This document shows, one piece after another, positions 35,699-42,848 of a DNA stretch of 62,833 nt. Where the stretch lies: contig JAXGME010000012.1 in NCBI GenBank assembly GCA_040768845.1, positions 1-62,833 on the forward strand, given 5' to 3'. The notes under the pieces were generated by a model. It saw nothing but the letters and a program-made list of their open reading frames with translations, made no database searches and was not told the DNA's origin. Each line of letters begins with the position of its first letter. Within the stretch, counting starts at the first letter, position 1. Source of the DNA: JAEZHK01 sp040768845 (GTDB lineage: Bacteria; Bacillota; Clostridia; Christensenellales; Aristaeellaceae). A program made the position numbers and the translations under genes.

Positions 35699-35860
35699 TA
35701 GTCCGCGAAGCCCAATTTCCGCGCTATGGCTGGATCTTTTCCTGTCCGGCTGTGTCGCTCTCCGCTTGACGTAGCGCTGCTACGCCTGCGCTCCGGCTCC
35801 GTGCCGGGCAGAAAAATCTCTGCACCCTATCATCGGTTCTTAGACTTCGTGGACTACTAG
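35695..35860. repeat. 166-bp long-hairpin element (MITE-like)
   Basis: The ends are inverted repeats: CTAGTAGTCCGCGAAG at the left and its counterpart CTAGTAGTCCACGAAG, read inward from the right. Imperfect pairing continues through both arms (for example CTGTCCGGC with CTGCCCGGC) to a centre with CGTAGC-GCT-GCTACG. The whole unit can thus fold as one long hairpin. It has no reading frame. If the outer CTAG is a target duplication, the element proper is TAGTCC...GGACTA. It lies exactly between the vanZ stop and its terminator. Confidence 0.75.
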
Positions 35861-35865
35861 CGCCC

Positions 35866-35907
35866 GGCGTCCGGGGATCCATCCGGGTCCCCGGACGCCA
35901 TTTTTTT
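35866..35907 (+). terminator. Terminator of the VanZ-like gene
   Basis: 15-bp stem with one mismatch (35866-35880 with 35885-35899), 4-nt loop, then seven T residues (35901-35907). It lies 168 bp after the stop because the hairpin element intervenes. Confidence 0.88.
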
Positions 35908-35986
35908 GCATCCCGGCAGCCCGTTCCCCGGAACGTCCCCCGCAACAAATGCGTCAAATTTTTGGCAACCAAAAGGAGGGAAAAGC

Positions 35987-38419
35987 ATGAAACGCATTTT
36001 GGCGCTGGCCTTTTCCGCCCTGATGCTGATGGGCGGCACGGCTTTCTCCCAGTCCCTGCCGGCCGCGGATGCCTCCGCGGCTGCCCGGGTTGCGGAGGCC
36101 TGGTCGCCCTACGGCCTGCGCGTGGTCGCGGAGACGGAGGGCAAGCTGTACTTTACCACCCAGGGCGGCCCCTCGGGAGACGAACCCGCCGCGCTGCGCG
36201 CCGCCAGCCAGGCGGAGGAGCGCCTGCTGGCGGAGATCTTCGACGGCGCGGTCTACGTGGAGAGGGACGGCGCAATCTACTTTCTGGACGGCGCGAACTC
36301 CGCGCTTCTGATGGCGCTGGACCCGGCGACGGACGAGACACGGCAGGTGATGGACCTGGGCTTTCAGGATGCCGCGCTGACCGACGCGATGGACGGATTG
36401 ATGGTGGGCGGGCTGATCGAGAGCGGCGTGTACGCCAACCGCACCCTGGATGCCGCCGCCGGCGCGCTGGTCCCCTCCGACGTGGACCCCACGGGGCTCT
36501 ACCGGAACTTCGGCGGCTTTGAAACCCTGCTGACGGCCTCCGGCGATCTCCGGCTGCGCCTGGCGGGGAGCGACGCCTGGCAAACCATCGCCGCCGCCGA
36601 CATCGACGCCCAGGCCTCCCTCGGCGGCAGGCTGTACTATTCGGTGCGCCGCGAGTACCTGGAGAACGCCTACGTGGAAATCCACCGCTTTGATCCGGCC
36701 ACCGGGCTGGGCGAAGCGGTCACCGAGGCGGACGACATCGCCTCCGGCCAGATGATCGCCTGGGGCGATGATCTGGCGCTGGCCGGCCCGGGCGGCGTCG
36801 TGACCGTCAACCCGGAGGACGGCACGCAGCAGGTGCTCTTTTCATCGGGTCAGCCGCTGGTGGACCCGTCGCTCCTGACCGCGGCGGGGCAGCTCTTTTT
36901 GCTGGCGCGGCCCGATGCCGACGCCGCGCCCGCGCTGGTCGCCCAGCTGCCTCCGTCGGCCGTCCTCCCCGAGCCCACGCCCGAGCCCCGGCGGCCTCTG
37001 TCCCGGGGGGACCGTGGCGAGGATGTGCGCGCGCTGCAGGCCCGGCTGAACGCGCTGGGCTACCCGGCCGGCCGCGAGGACGGCGTGTTCGGCGTGAACA
37101 CCGACGCCGCGGTGCGCTACTTCCAGGACGCGCTGGGCCTGAAACAGACCGGCGAAGTCACCGAGGAGATGCGCCAGGCCCTCGACGCGCCGGACGCCCC
37201 GGCCTTCGTGGAATTCGTCGCGCTGGACAAGACCAGCCGGGGCATCCGCGTGAAGGCGCTGCAGGCGCGGCTGCGGGAACTGGGCTACCTGGCCGCGCCG
37301 GCGGACGGCGTGTACGGCAGCCGCACCGCCGAGGCCGTTGAGCTCTTTCAGAAGGAGGCCGGCCTGAAGCAGACCGGGAGGGCCTCCGCCGCGATGATCG
37401 AGGCGCTGATGGACGAGGACGCCCCCGAGTGCAGCGTCTACGTCACGCTGAAAAAGGGCGACGCCGGCGATGCCGTCGCCAGGCTCCAGTCGCGCCTGAG
37501 CGCGCTGGGCTACTATGCCGGCAGCGCCTCCGGCACCTTTGACGACCGCACCGCGAATGCGGTGAAGCTGTTCCAGTCCGTCATCGGCGCGAAGCAGGAC
37601 GGCACCGCCAGCCAGCGGCTGCAACAGCGGCTGTTCTCCGCCCGGGCGCCCAAGTACGATGGGTACATCACCCTCCAGTACGGCGATTCGGGCCCCCGCG
37701 TCAAGGCGCTTCAGGCGCGGCTCAAGGCGCTGGGCTACTTCGGCGGCTCCACAGGCGGCAACTTTGGCAGCCAGACCCGCAGTGCGGTCCGGGCCTTCCA
37801 GAAGGTGCTGGATGTGAAGCAGACCGGCACCGCGACGGTGGCGCTTCAGGAGGCGCTCTTTGCCGACGACGCGCCCACCCCCACCCCCCGGCCCACCGCG
37901 ACGCCGAAACCCACGCCGAAACCCACGGCCGGGCCAACCCCTGAACCCACGACCGAACCCACGCCGGAACCGACAACCGAACCGACAACCGAGCCCACAA
38001 TCGAACCCACGCCGGAACCCACGACCGAACCGACAACCGAACCCACAATCGAACCGACAACCGAGCCCACGACGGAGCCCGTTCCGGAGGGCCAGGTGGT
38101 GGACAGCGCGGCCGTCGACGCCCTTGTGGATTTCATCAACGGTCAGCAGCCCGCCCCCGACCCTGCTTACGATCGGGCGGGCGCGGTCAAGTGGCTCCAG
38201 CGGAAGCTGATGGACATGCAGTACTTTGACGCCGCGGAAGGCGAGCCCGGCGGCGTCTACGACCAGCCCACCTTCGACGCGGTGAAGAAGCTGCAGACGG
38301 ACCTGGGCCTGTCGCTCAAGGACGACCAGTACGGCCTGGTGGGCCGGAAGACCTTTGACGCAATCCTGGCCCAGGGCGACGCCTGGCGCAACCCGGGCGA
38401 ACCCATCCACCGAAATTAG
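35987..38419 (+). CDS. Exported peptidoglycan-binding repeat protein
   Basis: The 810-residue secreted protein has a signal peptide (MKRILALAFSALMLMGG, cut near FSQS). About 300 residues of mixed sequence follow (WSPYGLRVVAETEGKLYFTT onward), perhaps a beta-propeller. Four PG_binding_1 repeats come next, at about 336-402, 406-478, 482-552 and 560-628, each with the pattern V-ALQ-RL-LGY, then D/G-FG-T--AV--FQ. A Thr/Pro/Glu linker (629-701) leads to a fifth, more distant repeat with the sequence GVYDQPTFDAVKKLQTDLGL. No catalytic cell-wall domain is visible, so it probably anchors or spans the wall. The ATG at 35987 follows AAAGGAGGGAAAAGC. It is transcribed alone. Confidence 0.85.
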   Translation: MKRILALAFSALMLMGGTAFSQSLPAADASAAARVAEAWSPYGLRVVAETEGKLYFTTQGGPSGDEPAALRAASQAEERLLAEIFDGAVYVERDGAIYFLDGANSALLMALDPATDETRQVMDLGFQDAALTDAMDGLMVGGLIESGVYANRTLDAAAGALVPSDVDPTGLYRNFGGFETLLTASGDLRLRLAGSDAWQTIAAADIDAQASLGGRLYYSVRREYLENAYVEIHRFDPATGLGEAVTEADDIASGQMIAWGDDLALAGPGGVVTVNPEDGTQQVLFSSGQPLVDPSLLTAAGQLFLLARPDADAAPALVAQLPPSAVLPEPTPEPRRPLSRGDRGEDVRALQARLNALGYPAGREDGVFGVNTDAAVRYFQDALGLKQTGEVTEEMRQALDAPDAPAFVEFVALDKTSRGIRVKALQARLRELGYLAAPADGVYGSRTAEAVELFQKEAGLKQTGRASAAMIEALMDEDAPECSVYVTLKKGDAGDAVARLQSRLSALGYYAGSASGTFDDRTANAVKLFQSVIGAKQDGTASQRLQQRLFSARAPKYDGYITLQYGDSGPRVKALQARLKALGYFGGSTGGNFGSQTRSAVRAFQKVLDVKQTGTATVALQEALFADDAPTPTPRPTATPKPTPKPTAGPTPEPTTEPTPEPTTEPTTEPTIEPTPEPTTEPTTEPTIEPTTEPTTEPVPEGQVVDSAAVDALVDFINGQQPAPDPAYDRAGAVKWLQRKLMDMQYFDAAEGEPGGVYDQPTFDAVKKLQTDLGLSLKDDQYGLVGRKTFDAILAQGDAWRNPGEPIHRN
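37873..38090 (+). repeat. Tandem repeats coding for the Thr-Pro-Glu linker
   Basis: Short degenerate repeats of ACCGAACC(C/G)AC type encode TEPTTEPTIEPTPEP-like runs. Such repeats gain and lose units by slippage and would change only linker length. Confidence 0.8.
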
Positions 38420-38423
38420 GCGC

Positions 38424-38473
38424 AAAAAGCCCCGCTTTCGCGCCGGCCCGTCCGGACGCAAAGGCGGGGCTTT
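38424..38473. terminator. Bidirectional terminator after the peptidoglycan-binding gene
   Basis: A long stem pairs AAAGCCCCGC (38426-38435) with GCGGGGCTTT (38464-38473), extended by partly paired TTTCGCG and CGCAAAG. TTTC ends the plus-strand hairpin, and TTTTT flanks it on the minus strand for the converging gene at 38503. Confidence 0.8.
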
Positions 38474-38502
38474 CTCATGCGCGGAGACCGCCGCGGCCCG
38501 CG

Positions 38503-38910
38503 CTAAAGGTTGTAGTCCCCCGAGGATTCCGGCTGGTAGAGAATCTTCCGGATCTCGATGCGCGCGCGCCCGCCCGCCGTGTCCCAGGCGATCTCGTCGC
38601 CCTCGCGGTAGCCCAGAAGCGCCGTGCCCACCGGCGACAGGATCGACAGGCGGCCCTTCGTCCAGTCCGCCTCGTCCGGATAGACCAGCGCCACCTCCTC
38701 CTCCTCGCCGTCCAGCGTAATCAGCGCCCTGGACCGCATGGACACCACGTTGGCGGGCAGCGCCTGGGGCTCCACGACGCTGGCGCGCTCGAGCTCCTGC
38801 TTAAGCGCGCGGTAGGACTTGTCGAGCTCGACGCCGCCGAACAGCGCCTCGTCGATCAAACGGTTCAGCCGCTCCCGGTCAACCCGGCTGATGGTCACTT
38901 CGCCTGCCAT
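38503..38910 (-). CDS. Internal in-frame start: stand-alone Rnk-like protein
   Basis: Alternative product of the frame above: 135 residues starting MAGEVTISRVDRERLNRL. It has a better ribosome binding site than the long form. Rnk-like proteins bind RNA polymerase near the secondary channel and compete with Gre factors, without the acidic coiled-coil tip of GreA. Whether the long form, the short form or both exist is not decidable from sequence. Confidence 0.6.
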   Translation of the reverse strand: MAGEVTISRVDRERLNRLIDEALFGGVELDKSYRALKQELERASVVEPQALPANVVSMRSRALITLDGEEEEVALVYPDEADWTKGRLSILSPVGTALLGYREGDEIAWDTAGGRARIEIRKILYQPESSGDYNL

Positions 38911-39420
38911 GAATAACCCTCCCTGAATCAATTGAATATACGTCCGCATCGTCAGCGCGTGGCGCGTCCATTCGCCGCCGCGCTCCATATGAAAACCCGC
39001 CCGCCGGAATAGCGCCAGGGACCGGTGGTTGTCCCGGTGGATCACCGCCGTGACCCGGGGCGCGCGCATCTCGAAGAACGCCAGCGCCAGCGCCTCACGC
39101 AGCATCTTCTGCCCGAGCCGCCGCCCCCAGCGGCCCCGCTCCACCACCAGCACCACCTGCGTCTCTTCCGGCTTCGGCGCCAGCCGCACAAAGCCTACCG
39201 GTTCGCCGCGCTCCTCCGCCACAAAAAACCGGCCGCCCTGGTTGAAAAGGTGGGTCACCACGTTCAGGTGCGCGCCCTCCAGCGCCCGGCGGATCGCACC
39301 GGAAACCCCCGGTGCGTCGCTCAAATGTATGACGGTTTCCCGGTCCTCAAGCCAGCGGGCGATCAGGCGCGCGTCCCGCGCCGTAATTTCCCGGCGTAAA
39401 CAAAAAGAAGGCCCTATCAC
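38503..39420 (-). CDS. GNAT acetyltransferase fused to a Rnk/GreA-C-like domain
   Basis: One open frame of 305 residues holds two proteins that are normally separate. Residues 1-170 are a GNAT N-acyltransferase (VLVVERGRWGRRLGQKMLREAL is the acetyl-CoA loop region; HRDNHRSLALFRRAGF the C-terminal half). Residues 171-305 resemble Rnk, regulator of nucleoside diphosphate kinase, which has a GreA/B-like C-terminal domain that binds RNA polymerase (LSPVGTALLGYREGDEI, ending LYQPESSGDYNL). The junction carries a strong internal start at 38910: AGGGAGGG, 6 nt, ATG. A free 135-residue Rnk, the length of E. coli Rnk, is therefore likely made as well. The GTG at 39420 has GAGGTG 7 nt upstream. Confidence 0.82.
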   Translation of the reverse strand: MIGPSFCLRREITARDARLIARWLEDRETVIHLSDAPGVSGAIRRALEGAHLNVVTHLFNQGGRFFVAEERGEPVGFVRLAPKPEETQVVLVVERGRWGRRLGQKMLREALALAFFEMRAPRVTAVIHRDNHRSLALFRRAGFHMERGGEWTRHALTMRTYIQLIQGGLFMAGEVTISRVDRERLNRLIDEALFGGVELDKSYRALKQELERASVVEPQALPANVVSMRSRALITLDGEEEEVALVYPDEADWTKGRLSILSPVGTALLGYREGDEIAWDTAGGRARIEIRKILYQPESSGDYNL

Positions 39421-39508
39421 ATTGCCACACCTCGTCGCGGTTGATAAAGCCTTTCATGAAGCCGCTCACTTGCAAAACGGAGAAGCCATGACGGTTCTTT
39501 GCCCTTTT

Positions 39509-39537
39509 ACTATACCAGATGCAGGCGCGCATGTCAA
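39509..39537 (-). promoter_or_regulatory. Promoter of the GNAT-Rnk gene
   Basis: On the minus strand TTGACA (39532-39537), 17-bp spacer, TATAGT (39509-39514), 88 bp before the GTG start. Confidence 0.78.
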
Positions 39538-39549
39538 ATCCGCGCCCGC

Positions 39550-39587
39550 AAAAAGAGCGCCCGCTTCGTTGACCGGAGCGGGCGCTC
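39550..39587 (-). terminator. Terminator of the cytochrome b5-like gene
   Basis: Perfect 11-bp stem (39555-39565 with 39577-39587) with an 11-nt loop; on the minus strand five T residues follow (39554-39550). Confidence 0.85.
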
Positions 39588-39633
39588 TTCGCGGAGGGAA
39601 CCGCTGTGTCCTCCCGGAAAAACCGGAGAAGCC

Positions 39634-40107
39634 TTACTTCAGCTTGCCGACCACCGTCAGCTTCGCGAGCACCGATTCGCCGTGGGGGGCGCTCTTGATG
39701 GCATCCGTCAGATCCTTGCCGGCGGTGTTGCCGTTGTGGGTGCCGTTCGCCCACTGGGGCACATCCGTCACATCGTAGATGACGCCGTCCACGGCCACGT
39801 AGGCGGGCTTGCCGTCCTTGCCGTCGTAGGCGGCCAACTCGTCCGCCGTCAGCTCAAGCTGCGCGGGGGCGGCCGCCTCGGCCGCCTCGGTGGCGGCGGG
39901 GGTCGCCGCAGCGGCAGGTGCCTCGGTGGCGGCGGGGGTTGCCGTGGCGACAGGCGCCTCAGTGGCGGCAGGGGTTGCCGTGGCGACAGGCGCCTCGGTG
40001 GCGGCAGGGGTCGCCGTGGCGGCGGGGGTGGTGCCGGTGGTGCAGCCCGCCAGGGCCAGGGCCGCGACCACCATCATCGCGGCGATGACCAGAGTCTTGA
40101 TTTTCAT
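39634..40107 (-). CDS. Cytochrome b5-like heme/steroid-binding domain lipoprotein
   Basis: The 157-residue lipoprotein has a signal peptide with lipobox LALAGC (Cys22), a spacer of Ala/Thr/Pro/Glu repeats (about residues 25-80, 12-residue unit VATATPAATEAP) and a C-terminal domain of about 75 residues. That domain has the short cytochrome b5-like pattern YVAVDGVIYDVTD, WANGTHNGNTAGKDLTDAI and APHGESVLAKL. The two histidines (THNG and PHGE) are the likely heme ligands. Such proteins are common in anaerobic Bacillota; a redox or ligand-binding role at the outer membrane face is likely but unproven. The ATG at 40107 has AGGAGG 7 nt upstream. Confidence 0.82.
   Translation of the reverse strand: MKIKTLVIAAMMVVAALALAGCTTGTTPAATATPAATEAPVATATPAATEAPVATATPAATEAPAAAATPAATEAAEAAAPAQLELTADELAAYDGKDGKPAYVAVDGVIYDVTDVPQWANGTHNGNTAGKDLTDAIKSAPHGESVLAKLTVVGKLK
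39880..40040 (-). repeat. 36-bp tandem repeats in the lipoprotein spacer
   Basis: About three near-identical 36-bp units encode the Ala-Thr-Pro-Glu spacer. Slippage here would change the distance of the heme domain from the membrane in 12-residue steps. Confidence 0.75.
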
Positions 40108-40386
40108 GAAAAAACCTCCTTCGCGCAGCGGATGCTGCCGGTTTTCAATGCAACCGGGCGTTGCGCCCGTTCTGGTTCTATTTTTACCCGAATTTGCCCC
40201 GCGCTAACGCCGGCGGCGCGCCTTACCGGCGATTTAACCCGGCGCGCCCCGGCCGCGGATCGCCCAATTCGCATTATCCACACTCCGCGATGTCACAACG
40301 CCCAATCATCTCTGGCCCCCGGCGGCAGAATCCGGACACAAATGAAGTCGCGCGCCGTAAAATATTCATTTTTGGCCAAAACGCGC

Positions 40387-40415
40387 TTGACAGCGGCGCC
40401 TTCGATGCATATACT
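40387..40415 (+). promoter_or_regulatory. Promoter of the liv operon
   Basis: TTGACA (40387-40392), 17-bp spacer, TATACT (40410-40415). It lies in a 477-bp gene-free interval (40108-40584). The part before it holds a small stem (CGGGCG-CAA-CGCCCG near 40158) and otherwise nothing I can name; the part after it is a leader of about 160 nt. Confidence 0.8.
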
Positions 40416-40485
40416 CAACCAATAAAGCGGATTTTGCCGCGACGACGCGGCCGCCCCGGTCTTTTGAATTCAAATTTACAAAGAG

Positions 40486-40534
40486 CAAAGACGCTTCTCA
40501 AATGCCATATGGCCCTTGGGAAGCGCTTTGTTTT
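40486..40534 (+). promoter_or_regulatory. Leader hairpin with T-tail upstream of livK
   Basis: A long imperfect stem pairs CAAAGACGCTTC (40486-40497) with GAAGCG-CTTTG (40520-40530), with inner pairs TGCC/GGC, and is followed by TTTT. This is terminator-like within the 160-nt leader, so attenuation is possible. I see no T-box or known riboswitch core. Confidence 0.5.
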
Positions 40535-40584
40535 CAGGTTTCGGACGGGAACCCGCCCGGAGAAATGAAAAGGAGGCGTATCCC

Positions 40585-41769
40585 ATGAAGAGAATGCTCC
40601 CCAGGATCCTTTCCGTCGCGCTGGCCATGATGCTTTTCTCCGGACTGATCCTCTCCGCCGGGGCGTCCGCGCTGCCGGTGATCAAGATCGCCAGCGCCAC
40701 GCCGCTGTCGGGCAGTCAGTCCGCGCTGGGCAGCTCCATCAAAAACGGCATTGAGATGGCGCTCAACGCCCGCGTCGAGGAATTCAAGGCGCTGGGGTTT
40801 GACCTCCAGTTCGTCCCGACGGACGACCAGGCCGACCCGAAGGTGGGCGTCAGCAACGCGCAGCGCCTGGTGGAGGACCCCGAGGTGCTGGCGGTGGTGG
40901 GGCACTACAATTCCGGCGTGGCCATCCCCTCCTCCGAAGTCTACAACGGATACGGCCTGGCGATGGTCTCCCCGGCCAACACCAGCCCCGACGTGACGGA
41001 CCGGGCGCTGCCCACCGTGAGCCGCATCTGCGCCCGCGACGACGCCCAGGGCCCCGCCGGCGCGGACTTCCTGTTCGGCCTGGGCAAAAAGAGCGTGTTC
41101 ATCCTGCAGGACAAGACTACCTACGGCCAGGGCGTGGCCGACCAGTTCAAAAAGCGCTTTGAGGAGATCGGCGGCGAGGTGAAGGGCTACGAGGGCATCA
41201 CCGCCGGCGAGGCGGACTTCTCCGCCGTGGAAGAAATGATCCGCGCCAGCGGCGCCGAGTCGGTGTACTTCGGCGGCATGTACCCGGAGGGCGCGCTCAT
41301 CATCAAGCAGCTCAAGGAAAAGGGCATCGACGTGGTGTTCCTGGGCCCGGACGGCATGGACTCCGCCGAGCTGGTGAAGATCGCGGGCGACGCGGTCATC
41401 GGCAACTACTACACCTCCGTGGCGGCGGACGTATCCGGCACCGAGGCGGGCGCGGAATTTGTCGCGAAGTTCACCGAGCTCTACGGCCGCGCGCCGGAGG
41501 CGTTTGCCGCCTACGGCTATGACGCCATGAACGTGACGCTGGACGCCGTGAAGGCCGCCATCGAGGCAAACGGCGGCACGCTGCCCACCCGTGAGCAGGT
41601 AGCCGTCGCCGTGCGCGGCATCAAGGACTTCAAGGGCCTGGCCACCGACGTCAGCTTCAACGACATCGGCGACAACACCGAGGCCACCATCTACGTGCTG
41701 GGCTTTGAAACCGCGGCCTACCCGCCGGTGGCCATCAAGTCCATCCCGGCGGCGGAATACCTGAAGTAA
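40585..41769 (+). CDS. livK: Branched-chain amino acid ABC transporter substrate-binding protein
   Basis: The 394-residue binding protein of the Leu/Ile/Val class (Peripla_BP_6) has a signal peptide (MKRMLPRILSVALAMMLF, cut near ASA-LPV). The mature start VIKIASATPLSGSQSALGSS is typical of the family. Other marks are VVGHYNSGVAIPSSEVYNGYGL and SPANTSPDVT near residues 105-135. There is no lipobox cysteine. The ATG at 40585 follows AAAAGGAGGCG. It is the first gene of livKHMGF; actual ligands may be branched-chain amino acids or related small molecules such as amides. Confidence 0.94.
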   Translation: MKRMLPRILSVALAMMLFSGLILSAGASALPVIKIASATPLSGSQSALGSSIKNGIEMALNARVEEFKALGFDLQFVPTDDQADPKVGVSNAQRLVEDPEVLAVVGHYNSGVAIPSSEVYNGYGLAMVSPANTSPDVTDRALPTVSRICARDDAQGPAGADFLFGLGKKSVFILQDKTTYGQGVADQFKKRFEEIGGEVKGYEGITAGEADFSAVEEMIRASGAESVYFGGMYPEGALIIKQLKEKGIDVVFLGPDGMDSAELVKIAGDAVIGNYYTSVAADVSGTEAGAEFVAKFTELYGRAPEAFAAYGYDAMNVTLDAVKAAIEANGGTLPTREQVAVAVRGIKDFKGLATDVSFNDIGDNTEATIYVLGFETAAYPPVAIKSIPAAEYLK

Positions 41770-41823
41770 GCGCCGGATTACCGGCCGGACATGGAAAGCC
41801 CCGGGGGCTCTACAATCTGGTTC

Positions 41824-41852
41824 GTTGCAGGGGGGGCGCACCCTCCTGCAAC
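41824..41852 (+). promoter_or_regulatory. Hairpin between livK and livH
   Basis: 12-bp stem (GTTGCAGG with CCTGCAAC plus a G-rich/C-rich inner part), no T-tail, 24 bp before livH. A second small palindrome AGCCCC-G-GGGGCT is at 41807-41819. They probably stabilise the abundant livK message against decay; the role is inferred. Confidence 0.5.
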
Positions 41853-41876
41853 GGGCATCGGAAGGGTCGATGGACA

Positions 41877-42845
41877 ATGAATGAGCTATCCGCACTGAAG
41901 GCCATCGTGCCGCAGCTCATCTCGGACGGCCTGGCGCTGGGCTTCGTGTACGCGATTGTCGCGCTGGGCTACACGATGGTGTACGGCATTTTGGAATTCA
42001 TCAACTTCGCGCACAGCGAGCTGTTCATGTTCGGCGCGTTTGCCGGCACGGAGATCCTGCTGCTTTTGCAGAGCCAGGGGTACTTTGCCGGAATGCCGCC
42101 GACGATGATGCTGATCCTCGCGATCCTGTTCGCGATGGTGGTGACGGGTCTTTTGGGCGTGGCGGTGGACCGGGTGGCCTACAAGCCCGTGCGCAACGCG
42201 CCCAAGCTGGTGCCCTTCATTTCCGCCATCGGCGTTTCGTTCATCCTGCAGGACGCGGTGCGCATGGGCGCCGAGATCAAAAACGGCAGCTTCTATCTGT
42301 ACGCGCCGTCGATGTTCGGGAACCGCATCCAGATCACCCCGTCGATGGCGATCCCGGAGAAGACGCTCTACATCGTGGCCTTCTGCGTGGTGATCATGCT
42401 GGGGCTGACGGTCTTCGTCAACCGCACCAAGTGGGGCAAGGCCATGCGCGCCGTCGCCCAGGACCGCGGCACCGCGCAGCTGATGGGCATCAACGTCAAC
42501 AAGGTGATTTCGATGACGTTCCTGATCGGCGCGGGCATGGGCGGCGCGGCGGGCACGCTGTTTTCGGTGCAGTACGGCTCCATATCGCCCTATTCCGGCT
42601 TTATCCTGGGCATGAAGGCCTTTACCGCGGCGGTGTTCGGCGGCATCGGCAGCCTGCCCGGCGCAATGCTGGGCGGCGTGCTGCTGGGGCTTCTCGAGGT
42701 GTTCGGCGCGGCGTTTCTGGGCGCGCTGACCGGGGGCATGTTCGGATCGGAATACAAGGACGTGTTCGCCTTTGTGATCCTGATCCTGATTCTGATCGTC
42801 AAGCCCAGCGGCCTGCTGGGCAAACCCGCCGGAGAGAAGGTGTAG
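41877..42845 (+). CDS. livH: Branched-chain amino acid ABC permease LivH
   Basis: The 322-residue inner-membrane permease has about eight membrane segments and the LivH family motifs ALGYTMVYGILEFINFAHSE near residue 24 and MGGAAGTLFSVQYGS near 222, plus FGGIGSLPGAMLGGVLLG. It pairs with LivM to form the channel. The ATG at 41877 follows GAAGGG; the next gene starts 3 bp after its stop. Confidence 0.95.
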   Translation: MNELSALKAIVPQLISDGLALGFVYAIVALGYTMVYGILEFINFAHSELFMFGAFAGTEILLLLQSQGYFAGMPPTMMLILAILFAMVVTGLLGVAVDRVAYKPVRNAPKLVPFISAIGVSFILQDAVRMGAEIKNGSFYLYAPSMFGNRIQITPSMAIPEKTLYIVAFCVVIMLGLTVFVNRTKWGKAMRAVAQDRGTAQLMGINVNKVISMTFLIGAGMGGAAGTLFSVQYGSISPYSGFILGMKAFTAAVFGGIGSLPGAMLGGVLLGLLEVFGAAFLGALTGGMFGSEYKDVFAFVILILILIVKPSGLLGKPAGEKV

Positions 42846-42848
42846 CCC

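Noticed and set aside
37873..38090. A repeat array resembling a CRISPR or minisatellite
   Set aside because: The repeats are short, in frame and encode a Thr-Pro-Glu linker; there are no spacers and no cas genes.
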